64,000 nt of DNA from Peronospora farinosa (taxonomy: Eukaryota; Oomycota; Peronosporomycetes; Peronosporales; Peronosporaceae): positions 62,001 through 126,000 of the forward strand of contig CANTFK010000898.1 of assembly GCA_947646735.1 (NCBI GenBank). The letters are read 5' to 3'. Both the position numbers and the translations under genes were made by a program. The notes under the pieces were generated by a model. The model was not told the origin of the DNA. It saw nothing but the letters and a program-made list of their open reading frames with translations, and searched no databases. Positions 42,420 to 51,930 of this stretch are shown here, one piece after another. How positions within the stretch are numbered: position 1 is the first letter of the stretch; each line of letters opens with the position of its first letter.

Positions 42420-42600
42420 CTTACACTAAAGGGGCGTTGAGAAAGCGCTCTTAAATAACTCATAAGTATAACTCTGTTTTATTTTTGATTTGTTTTAATT
42501 CGCAGTAAGTGCGAATATGTTCCCTAGCTCATGGGAACCACTCAATACATAAGTCAATTTATTATTGGCTAATTATTAAGTCTGTCACCCCAATAATATA
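42420..42600 (-). repeat. Fragment of a Gypsy B-type LTR, inverted
   Basis: This ~180 bp corresponds to the reverse complement of the Gypsy B LTR at about 50590-50766 (shared GCGAATATGTTCCCTAGCTC and the AT-rich TTATTATTGG block). It is also related to the solo LTR at 47121-47460. One end is missing, so it is a partial LTR embedded in Gypsy A. Confidence 0.65.
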
Positions 42601-43230
42601 ATGACGCGTGGCACAACTTCGTCACGCTCAAATAAACCTGTTTTGTCTTCCCACCTGTTCCGGGGTAGGGGTTTATTTTGCCCCCCCCCTGAAGACAGTC
42701 GTGTGGTCAGACAATCAAGTGAGAATAGAGCTCCAGGATATATTTGGCCTGTGGGTTCATCTCGAGTAGCACCCTTCCAAAGACCCGCTATCGGAAGCGG
42801 TCTCCCTCACCTCACGGTCCGGGAGCAAAGCAAAGGTCAGGCGGTTAATACCCCTGAAACAACAAGGAAAGACCAGGGACGACAAGATCCCTAAAGAATT
42901 CGGTTTGATGTTCGCTCTCGACAAGGTCGACCGTGCGGCCACCTACTGTCCTACTGAGTGAAGCAAATCCACTCGAGGCCCCCCAGGTCTACCTCTCTCA
43001 AGGCAGACGTCTACATTTCTCACCAAGTCTCCCAAGAGTGCAACCCGCAAGCCGACGGGTACACAAGGTAAGAGAAGGTCCATACGCGGCATCGAGGGAC
43101 CCATACGACAGTAAACAATCCGTGGTTTGAGTATCATCATACTATTCTAAGAATCTACTTCACCTCAAATAAATCCCGGTGCCTGTGCCCGAGTCAAAGC
43201 CAAAGGCTCGCCCACTCATTATAAACGGTT
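42601..43230 (+). other. Retroelement leader-like segment, paralogous to 53,900-54,400
   Basis: Contains the 20-bp block AAGCCGACGGGTACACAAGG at about 43049, also found at about 54311, with loosely similar flanks on both sides. It is non-coding in all frames. Together with the preceding minisatellite it looks like a duplicated element leader. Confidence 0.45.
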
Positions 43231-44049
43231 AAAACTTTGAGGGGAAAGAGGGAGAAAATCTTCTTCTCTGGATTCGAGAGGTTGAACTGGCAATGGATGC
43301 CGCCATGCTTGTCTCAGATAAGTAACGAGTTGCCCTCGCCATTTCTAAGCTCGGTGGAAGAGCTAGATAGTGTGCTCTAATGAGCGACGTCTCTGTAAAT
43401 GTTGCATTTCCCACGTGGGATATGCCTAAAAAGCAATTGACTTGCGTGTTTGCACCGCCTAATCAGGATTATCATGTGTGCTCACGCTTCTTAGCTACCC
43501 AACAGGGTAAGAAAGAATTATCGGACTATGTCCAAGTTTTAAGGACACTTATTGCTGCTATGCAGCAGGACCCTCTGACAGAGGAAGTCCGGGCAAACAT
43601 TAATATGGAAGGACTTCGTACTGGGGTCGCCAGGACAGAAGTTTTTCGTATCCAGTCTTCGACGTTTGAAGAGGCAGTAAGCATAGCGCTTAACGCTGAG
43701 CCCTAAATTTTCTCGCTATGGTCTACCAATATATAATATAAATGCCTCTAATAGGGCGGAACCCATGGACCTCAGCCACGCTGAAGAAGCTGAGCTACAA
43801 GGTGCAGAGCAGCAAAGTAACATCCGTAGATGTTACATGTGCGATAGCACTAGGCACCTCCGCTCTAGCTTTCCGTTGCAAAAGCAACGTCAGAATCGGC
43901 AGAGACGTAACCTTGCTACTAGCCAAAAGGTGAGCACGGCAGGGGAAAACGTCAGCTCCTAGTAGGCTCGGGGCGCCCTACTGGGGAAGATTTAAGCTCT
44001 ATAAAGCTTTAGGAGGTAGAGATAAACAGGGCTTATCCCCGGTGGCTCC

Positions 44050-45165
44050 GTGAAAGCTTCCATGGAACAGGAATACAATCCAGGCCTGTTGGTTGTGTCG
44101 GCAACCATTAAACATTTTGAGAAGCCATGGTCAATTCTAATTGACTCAGGGGCGTCAGGTAATTATGTTCGACGTCGTTCCCTTGAAGGGAGTCAGCTGT
44201 ATGCTGAGGCGCTAAAATCGCAAGAGGGTGACAGTATAACCGTGCGTCTCGCGACAGGTGTACGGGATACCGTTCCTTAAGTTCCGTTGAACTTAGGTGT
44301 AAAGGTTTTTGACTTCAATAGCGTTAAACACTGTCTTGTACGAGATTTGGACTCGAGATATGATTTTCATTCTCGGTATGGCCTGGCTGGAATGTCATTA
44401 GCCATGGATTGATTGGAAATTCGAAACCTAGGCGCAACGCGCAATGTTCCTAGCGAAGCTTTGGAGAGTCATGAACCCTTCGCTAAGAAACAGAAGCTCT
44501 ATTGGCGCGAGCCATTGACGGAGTCAGTTAGTGTGCTGGATATTGGAGTGTCTGAGTTGATAAACTCCAACGTCAACAATAATAGTGTCGAGCAGAGCTC
44601 AGTGACACTTAGTGGAACGGCACGTACTCCGTTAAGTGAAACACATAGTAATATTGAGACAATGGATGTCGGTAATGACATCGGCTCTCGTATAGAGAAA
44701 GTGAAGGTCGAAAACCTTGTTAGTGATATTGGCTGTAATAGCGGCTCACTGGATATCGATAATGACATCGACTCTCGTATAGAGAAAGTTAAGGTCGATG
44801 ACCTTGTTAGTGATATTGACCGTAAATACGACTCACTCGATGTCGGTAATGATATCGGCTCTCGTATAGAGCAAGCTAAGGTCGATGACATTGTTAGTGA
44901 TGTCACCTGCGATAGTGACTCACTGGATGTCGGTAAGGGACATCGGTTCTCGTAAAGAGCAGGTTAAGGTCAAGGAATATATCGACCTTGGGGATGATGG
45001 TATCTCAAGTACTTAAAAAGGTACGGTCTTGTAAATTAAACGGCAGCGTCGCCAAGTGTCGGCTACGAGACGCAAGGCGTCTATTTTATCACATGGTGAT
45101 GTCAGTGACCAGCTGTATATCCTGGTAAACGAAGTTGTGGTGAAGTCGATCGAAGAGTTTTGATT
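44050..45165 (+). pseudogene. Gypsy A protease and protease-RT linker, broken
   Basis: 44050-44280 holds the aspartic protease signature (LIDSGASGNYVRRRSL) in a short frame ending in TAA. The protein coding continues after two more stops as a hydrophilic linker at 44413-44955. That linker contains an 87-bp in-frame repeat. The order gag, protease, linker, RT is the Ty3/Gypsy order. At least four stops or shifts lie in the segment. Confidence 0.68.
44665..44925 (+). repeat. Three in-frame 87-bp units in the Gypsy A linker
   Basis: Each unit encodes 29 residues of the form DVGNDIGSRIEKVKVENLVS plus DIGCNSGSL. A fourth, truncated unit at 44926 carries a one-base loss that shifts the frame. The length is a multiple of three, so the repeat arose while the frame was still coding. 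Confidence 0.8.
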
Positions 45166-45181
45166 CACGGTGGGAAAATGA

Positions 45182-45733
45182 TTGGAGTGTGGACCACATA
45201 CATGGAATGGATCGATGATATGGAATTACACTTGGTTATACTATGGGCTCGATCAGGGTTTCTTGGATCGATCAATTGATCGTCAGGATTACTTGGTTAT
45301 ACTATGGGATCGATCTAATTTTATCAGGTCGATCAATCGATCGTCTAGGATTGTTACAGACCAAGTGAAGATTACGACTACATGTCGACCTTTTATGCTC
45401 GATCATGATTGTACCTACAACGATAATGGACTACGATCGATCTTACCTTGCGATTGTGACGATTGCCGATCAATCGCAACTGCGATCATAATCGGTTACA
45501 ATCAATTACATCCGAGATCGGGATCGCGATTGAGCCAATCGGCATGGATATAATTTCGGTCAGATTAACATGGATACATTTGCGATCAGATCGACAAATG
45601 CGATCACGATCAAGAAATACGATCACGATCAAGAAATACGATCACGATCAACAAGTCCGATCACGATCGACAAGTCCGATCACAATCGACACATGTGATC
45701 AGACGAAATGTCTGTGGATGAATTTTGTTAAGC
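45182..45733. repeat. GATC-rich block with ~19-bp tandem units
   Basis: By eye about 30 GATC tetramers lie in 550 bp, against an expectation of about two. The densest part (45590-45690) is a short tandem array of units like ACGATCACGATCAAGAAAT. It interrupts the linker before the reverse transcriptase of Gypsy A and codes for nothing recognisable. Confidence 0.7.
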
Positions 45734-45734
45734 C

Positions 45735-47120
45735 TTGAAAACTGGCGATCGATCCAATTTATTCGTCATTCGACCTAACCTCGAGTTGAACTCATCCTCG
45801 CTTGTCGATGAGACAGTCCTTGAAGATACAAAGGCGACACTTAGTGCAAGTAGTGGATCATTTATCTTAAAAAACCGGTCGGATCCCGACTATCTTTTAT
45901 TTAAGGAATTTCAGGACGTGATGTGCCTTGATCCACCGTCTGTTCTACCATCTGATAGAAGTGTAAGTCATGAGATTGACTTGGTTCCTGGAACCAAATA
46001 CTGCGTAACACGGCAGTGGCCTTTACCCAACGAACAGTGTGACGTCATTGACGAGTTCTTTCGTGCAAAGCACGCAGCGAGTATGGTGCGCGAGAGCAAA
46101 TCTACGCACTCGACACCCACTTCCTGTGTTAAGAAACCGAATTGTAAGTGGCGTATCGTCCATGCTTATAATATACTCAACGCAACCACTATACCTGCAC
46201 ATACGCCAATACCCAAAAAGGATGTTCTTCAGAACAATATGGTCGGTTGTACCATCTGCAGTGCGCTCGACTTAGTCGATGGTTATTACCAATTGCTTAT
46301 GCGAGCTAGCGATATTCCGCTTACTGCTGTTAGTTTTCCGAGCGTTATGCTCTAGGAGTGATTGGTGATGCCCTAGGGGCTGTCTTATGCTCCGGCTACG
46401 TTTAACCGTTTGGTGACGCAATTGTTTTGACCCCATCGAAGTTATGCACAGACGTACTTTGATGACATTTTTGTCCATAGTCGAGCTGAAAATGGGCGGT
46501 CAGATATTGAGAACCATATTGTTCATTTACGAGCTGTGCTCGAGTGCATGCGCACTAATAAACTATATGCTAATGCATCTCAGTGCATCTACGGTGCCGA
46601 AAAGATCCCCTTTCTAGGGTGGCTTCATTGGGAAAGCAAGGCCTCCGAGCGGATCCCGCCAAGGCCAAAGCCATAGTCGATCGTCTCTTCCACGGTCGCA
46701 GAAGGACTTGCGTAAGCGGCTTTGCTTGCCAAAAACTTGCATAAGTACAGCGAGAATTACACTGATATGGATCGTCCATTATCTAATTTCTAAAGAAAGA
46801 TGTGGAATGGTGTTGGCATGCCGAACGCGAGGATGCTTTTGAAGCGGTGAAGGCTAGCCTTCTTTATGCTCCTATTTTGGCTTTGCCAGACCCTGACCGA
46901 CCGTTTAGCGTCGTATGTAACGCGTCGGATTTTGCCATTGGCAATTCTCTGTTACAAGTAGATGATGAAGGTCGTGAGCATGTGATCGCCTTTGAATCTC
47001 GTCTGCTGAAAGCTGCCGAAAAAAACTTCCATTTTTAATGTTTTGTATGAATAATTAATGCTTTAAAATAAATCACCTTCAACTATTTTTTTTGATTCAT
47101 GACAACGAGCTACTTGCAAT
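45735..47120 (+). pseudogene. Gypsy A reverse transcriptase and start of RNase H, broken
   Basis: 45735-46355 gives the RT palm start (CVTRQWPLPNEQCDVIDEFF, KWRIVHAYNILNATT, LDLVDGYYQLLM). After a shift near 46350 the catalytic motif TYFDDIFVHSR appears at about 46452. The thumb and RNase H connection follow (46802-47038: FSVVCNASDFAIGNSLLQ). Frameshifts near 46350, 46615, 46680 and 46790 disable it. A small AT-rich insertion (about 47035-47093) and then the solo LTR at 47121 separate it from the rest of RNase H. Confidence 0.8.
46206..46842 (+). repeat. Segment duplicated nearly identically at 51931-52553
   Basis: By eye the two copies are almost identical for ~600 bp, including their stops and frameshifts. 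The only clear indel is 12 bp missing from the second copy near 51986. Beyond 46842/52553 similarity falls to roughly 90 percent. Confidence 0.85.
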
Positions 47121-47460
47121 TGTAACGGGGCTAGAACGTACCGTCCCTAGCTTACACGTGCGCTTGAGGAAGACTCAAGCCCAAGTAACAGGTATTAAGT
47201 AAATTTAACTCCGATTTTTATTTTTGTTTTAATTCGTACTAGTTACGAAGATTTTAGCCGTAATAAATACGACAGTGTTCTCGTCTTTCGGGAACCACAC
47301 AATTTCAGGTTAATCTATCATTGGTCCATATTGGGACTTAAGACCCCAATAATAAACCAATAATAAAATGCCACGCTGTGCCCGCTATTCGTGCCCAGCA
47401 CCTGTCTACATATGTAATTGACAATTTGTGTTAATTATGTGTGTAATGTAGCCCATTACA
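47121..47460 (-). mobile_element. Solo LTR inserted in Gypsy A RNase H
   Basis: 340 bp starting TGTAACGGGG and ending GCCCATTACA, flanked on both sides by GCAAT (47116-47120 and 47461-47465), a perfect 5-bp target-site duplication. Removing it and one GCAAT restores the coding context ELLA/MKYSPVKF, as in the homologous RNase H at 52760-52800. Its interior is related to the Gypsy B LTR in inverted orientation. It is the product of an insertion followed by LTR-LTR recombination. Confidence 0.88.
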
Positions 47461-49054
47461 GCAATGAAGTATTCTCCAGTCAAATTTAGAGTTTATCTGC
47501 TGGGCTCGAAGACTTTTGTGATCTATACCGATCATGCGTCTTTACGCACTGCGACTCAGTCGCCTCATCTCTCGCAGAGAATGGCCAGATGGCTGTCATT
47601 CTTTGCTGAATATAGCTTCGAGGTAAATTATAAGCCGGGCAAGCAAAATGCTTTGGCTGATGCGTTGTCACGCAGACCTGACTATGAGCTTGCTCATGTT
47701 ACGACGTTGTCGTCTTCTATCAGTGATCTCATTCGATCGGCGTATGCTAAAGATGATCACTGTATAGCGTTGCTACATGCTCTTGGCAGTGATGAGTTTA
47801 AAGACTCGGACATTAAATTGTCGGCACGATTACGTGCGAGCTTCCATCGATATTCTATCGATCAGGGGCTGTTGTACTATTGTACGGATGCTACGGACCC
47901 ACCGCGCATTGTGGTTCCTCATGATGAAGACCTGAAGTATCGTATCCTCTATGAGGTACATGACACCGCCATCGGTGGTCATTTAGGTCGTGAAAAGACC
48001 TATGGGGCAGTATGCCAACGTTGTTGGTGGCCCAAACTGTAGAAATGGGTAAGCACATATGTGCGTACGAGCTAAACGTGTCAACGGGTGAAATTCTCGC
48101 TGCATTCGGCGGCGCCTTTAACTAGTTTGCCTGTCCCCATTGAGTGTTGGGAGTCCATAAGTATAGATTTTGTGCTTCGCCTACCGAAAGATTTGCATGG
48201 CAATACAGGTATTGTGGTCTTTGTGGACCGTTTGAGCAAGATGGCTCACTTAGCTGCTGTGCCAGACTCGATCGATGGTGAAGGTATAACGGAGCTGTCG
48301 ATTGATCTTGTGTTGCACCAACATGGCTTGTCAGTAAAAATTGTCAATGACCGTGATCCACGTTTCACGGGTAAATTTGGAAATCCGTTTACCAGGTGCT
48401 ATGCACCCGATTGGACATGTCCACAGCATATCATCCGCCGACCGACGGTCAGACTGAACGCGTAAATCGCGTTGTTGAAGATATCCTCCGCAGTGTTTGT
48501 GCTTAAACCCCTAAGCGTTGGAGTTCTATGGTCCCTGTTATTGAGTTTGCACTCAATAACTTCTTGCACGCCTCTACCGGTTACACTCCGTTCTATGTGA
48601 ATGACCTCACACACCCACGCGTTCCGTTAACGCTACCACCGAGTGGTACAGGGATAGGCGAAAGAGAGGTTGCCGATCGGATTGCTGATGTCAGCCCTGA
48701 TACTGTTAAGAAACAGGTGAGCGCGTTTCTCGCAACGCGACTTAATGTCCTACGACAAGTGCGTGACGCAATGGATGATAGACAAGACAAACAGAAGGAA
48801 TATGCGGATGCTAAAAGCGAAATAGTATAACTTGTTAAAAGGTCGTAGACCAAGTCTTACTAAATGCTAAGAGCCTACGTACAAGTGTAGTGTCTGATGT
48901 CTTTAAAAAGAAGTTGCGTCCGTACTTCATAGGACCCTTTACGGTCGTGGCTAAGAAAGGCCTAGCGTATCCGCTTAATTTGCCGCGTAAATTGCGTACA
49001 CATCCCGTGTTCTACGTCGGCATGCTCAAACCATATCGGGATCCTCCCAAGTGA
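47461..49054 (+). pseudogene. Gypsy A RNase H and integrase, broken
   Basis: 47464-48042 holds the RNase H end (FVIYTDHASLRTATQ, MARWLSFFAEYSFEVNYKPG, NALADALSRRPDYELA) and the integrase zinc-binding region (HDTAIGGHLGREKTYGAV). 48088-48465 carries the integrase core (ISIDFVLRLPKDLHGNTGIV, VNDRDPRFTGKF). After a shift, HPPTDGQTERVNR is read near 48435. 48528-48830 and the stretch to 49054 carry the C-terminal domain (ALNNFLHASTGYTPFYVN, RPYFIGPFTVV, LRTHPVFYVGMLKPY). No chromodomain follows; the element stops abruptly at the Copia piece at 49058. Several stops and shifts make it inactive. Confidence 0.82.
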
Positions 49055-49057
49055 ACA

Positions 49058-50100
49058 TTAAGGAGCTTGCGCCGAGTTCATCGGCATTGTCGCGGGACGG
49101 ATGATCTGCACCAAAAGGTCAAGCTGACCCTCCGACAATTTTTTCGTCTTCAACCTCAATACATCTACCTCGCATGTATTTTGTTTATCTTGACCTCGCG
49201 AATTTTTCACCGCCTGCGCCTTCTTCTGCGGTTGTGTCGCAAAACATACGCGTGGCTTTTGTGATTCTCGTACCGCTTCTTTACAATCACGTTTGAAATG
49301 TCCTGTCTTGCCGCAGTTGTAACAAGACCTGGTGTCCTTCCTCTCTCCCCGTCCAATCGTATTCTTTCTCGCTTTGTCCACTTTTCTTGACCCTGCATAT
49401 TCTCCTTGTAGATACCCTCCATGTGAAAATCCCTTAGTTGACTTTCGAATTTGATACCTTGAGCTTGCTGCACGAATCTGCTCCTCCAACTCGTCCATAT
49501 CTTAGCTGGTGAATTTCCACACTAGTTCTGCGTTTGGATCAGTCCAAATTCTGGTATCGTGCTGGGTAGACTCTGTAGCGTATACATCATCATTGTCGTA
49601 AACGAGAGCTTGCTTCCATAATCCGCCAGTTCAAGCTCCTTGTTTTTCATCTGACGCAAATGATCCTCGATATCAATGTCAGTATTATATCGCATTCGGC
49701 GAAGCTCTTCTTCAAGACGTTGCACAGCGTGAAAAGTCGCAACTGTATTTGCTCGATTTTCAAACCGCTTGCAAAGTGTTGCAAACAGTGCACTTCCTGT
49801 CTTCTCCGTCCTATAGAGTTCCGCCAGATCTGGCGAAAGTGACATCATAATCTCTCGTCGAAGTCTTCTTTCAAGCTTTTGTAGCTTGGACTTGCCTTCA
49901 TCAGTTGAGAGATACTTCCGGCCGATATGACCGCATGCAACATCCCAAAGTTCTTGGTCGATGTCTTGTAGCGCCATCATCGCCATTTCCTTGTAGGTAT
50001 GCCAGTACTGACCTTTAAAGTTACGTGGCATGCCATCCTTTGAATACATCTTCACACCTTGTCCGCTATCCTGAGGAACCATAGTTGGGCTCATAACCCT
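49058..50100 (-). pseudogene. Copia gag (minus strand), truncated and frameshifted
   Basis: From about 50091 (MSPTMVPQDSG, at the primer site) a gag frame of ~190 codons runs to TAG at 49522 (NFKGQYWHTYKEMAMMALQD, ELYRTEKTGSALFATLCKRF). A second piece in another frame, 49498-49058, carries the nucleocapsid zinc knuckle CYNCGKTGHFKRDC and basic flanks. The protein differs from Copia C and the left-edge gag, so it is a third family. No protease or pol follows; it is cut off at 49058 against Gypsy A. Confidence 0.75.
50087..50100 (-). promoter_or_regulatory. Copia primer-binding site directly beside the LTR end
   Basis: AGGGTTATGAGCCC starts at the base next to the LTR terminus (ATATTACA at 50108-50101). 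It is complementary over 14 nt to the anticodon stem-loop of initiator Met tRNA, as expected for half-tRNA priming. Confidence 0.7.
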
Positions 50101-50483
50101 TGTAATATGCACTTGAGTCACACGATGCAATTTCGGAACTGTCGTTCATTTTTACCATACAACACAAGCCCTACTGTCCTAACATACATCTCTTCGTGGC
50201 CTATGCCAGTTGGCAAGTACAACCTGGGACTCTGCGTCAGCACGACTCCCCTCTCATACCTTCAACCATGAAGCACACCAACTGCCATTCACATGCCTTG
50301 CCATCCACTGCCAACTGCCAGCAACTTCCACTGTTCTTCAACTTATTCCAACACGCCTCTCTCGAGATATCCATCTCGCACATTTTCCCTTTGAACGCCC
50401 ATAAACTTGGACAACCGTGCAAGTTTCTCCACTCAGGTTTGACTCTGTTTCAGCGACTCGAGGCGGGAATTCATCGTCTGCAC
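50101..50483 (-). repeat. Copia 5' LTR remnant
   Basis: This non-coding 383 bp precedes the primer-binding site and ends in ATATTACA. Its upstream end is not visible; the Gypsy B LTR begins at 50484, so the Copia LTR was probably cut by that insertion. Confidence 0.5.
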
Positions 50484-50789
50484 TGTAATGGGGCAACCTA
50501 TTACATGAGTAGTTATAGGAATATTACATAATTACATAAGTAGGCATAGGGCAGTATCCGATTAGCGGATACTGCGCGTCATTTTATTATTGGTTAATTA
50601 TTTGGGTGCCAGACCCAATAATTAACCAATAATAAATTGACTTCCATATTGAGTGGTTCCCATGAGCTAGGGAACATATTCGCACTTACTGCGAATTAAA
50701 ACAAAACAGAGTTATATCTACGAGTTAATTAAGAGCGCTTCCTCAATGCCCTTTTAGTGTAAGACGGTAGCGGGTCCTTACCCGTTACA
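50484..50789 (+). repeat. Gypsy B 5' LTR
   Basis: 306 bp from TGTAATGGGGC to CCCGTTACA, immediately followed by CCTGGTAGCACTTCG (position of a primer site, similar to TTGGTTGCACTTG behind the Gypsy A LTR) and a gag ATG at 50816. Internal parts recur inverted at 42420-42600 and, diverged, at 47121-47460. Confidence 0.65.
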
Positions 50790-50815
50790 CCTGGTAGCAC
50801 TTCGTAGTCCTTCCA

Positions 50816-51930
50816 ATGAACAGATTCGAGATGAACATGGACGAGTCTTCGATGGCTTCAGCGGTCTCGCTGGAGCATTCTGACTTCTTACATCTCACAT
50901 CGATGGAGTGGCAGACACTACACCGCCTCGCGGCGGTGTCTGGTGAAACTATTGTGACGTCGCTGCTGAGCACAGCGACGTCCGATGATCAACGTGCCGC
51001 CATCCAAAACTTTATGGTGCGCGAGCTCGCCGAAGTGAATCGGCGAGTATTGACTCCCTCGCGCACTTTGCACCATGACGCTATCAAGATGGAGACGTCA
51101 ACGTACTCCGGTGATGGTCCGGATCGTCTCCCCCTTAATCGCTGGTTTCGCAAGGTGGATATTGCGATAGCGTCAAGATTAATTGACGCTCCGACGGCCA
51201 AGGTCAATTTCCTGTTGTCTCGTCTTGCTGGCAAAGCCAAGGAATGGGCTCTCGGAAAGCTCGTTGTAGATGGGTCGGCGTTCCCACGCTGGACGATATC
51301 CAGCGTGACTTACGACTGGCTTTCGAGCCTCCTCAAGATGAATCTCGCTTGCGTGCAGATTTCTTCTCACTCCGACAGGGCAAGCTGTCGATGCGTGACT
51401 ACGTGCAGAAGACACGTCATCTTGCTTCGTGCATCACCACGCAGCCAATTGACATGGCTTCACAAGTCCATGTTTTTATTAATAGTATGCAAGAGGGCAT
51501 GACGCGTTACTGCCTCACACGTGCTGAGCCAAAGTCCCTCGAGGATGCATTTGCCCTCGCGCTTCGTGAGGATTACACTGTCGCGTCGTCGTACCTGCAC
51601 GCAGCGTCACAACATCCCCGGACGTCTGGCCCAGAGCCAATGGAAATTGATGCAATCGAGTCCTCTCGTGGTCGCGGCAAATCATTAAGCCGCGAAATTC
51701 GCAATCATAACACGATAAAGTGTTTTCGCTGTGACAAGACAGGCCATCGTGCGGCTGCCAGTCGAGCACCTGCGCCGGTGACTATGAACTCAGCTGTCTC
51801 ACGAGGAGACGCTGTGTCGTCGGTGGTCCCGCCAAAAATGAGCATTATCAGTAGGCGCGGGGCACTCTACTGGCAGAAATGGAGCCCCGAGTACTCAGGT
51901 GGCAGCTCGGGCTCCTACTATACCTGCGCA
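50816..51930 (+). pseudogene. Gypsy B gag, frameshifted
   Basis: Starts [20 protein letters not shown]. Capsid sequence follows ([37 protein letters not shown]). It shifts frame near 51285 and continues in 51290-51780 ([54 protein letters not shown]). The zinc knuckle CFRCDKTGHRAAAS has lost its last Cys. After about 51780 the sequence no longer follows gag and joins an RT fragment near 51925. One frameshift in the capsid would inactivate it. Confidence 0.78.

Larger units (their letters stand above)
41824..43960 (+). pseudogene. Gypsy A gag, broken
   Basis: Starts MESQNHLSEAQRLALDKI at 41824, shifts frame near 41930 and meets stops near 42030. After an insertion (minisatellite and LTR fragment) capsid sequence resumes at about 43230. 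The best block is 43380-43706 (FAPPNQDYHVCSRFLATQQG, KKELSDYVQVLRTLIAAMQQ, FEEAVSIALNAEP). A zinc-knuckle remnant at 43765-43962 reads CYMCDSTRHLRSSF, where the final Cys is lost. Matches the Ty3/Gypsy capsid-nucleocapsid order; several stops and shifts make it non-functional. Confidence 0.72.

Noticed and set aside
50101..50505. A 405-bp Copia LTR bounded by TGTAAT...ATTACA
   Set aside because: The outer boundary falls inside the Gypsy B LTR that starts at 50484, so only the inner end of the Copia LTR is trustworthy.
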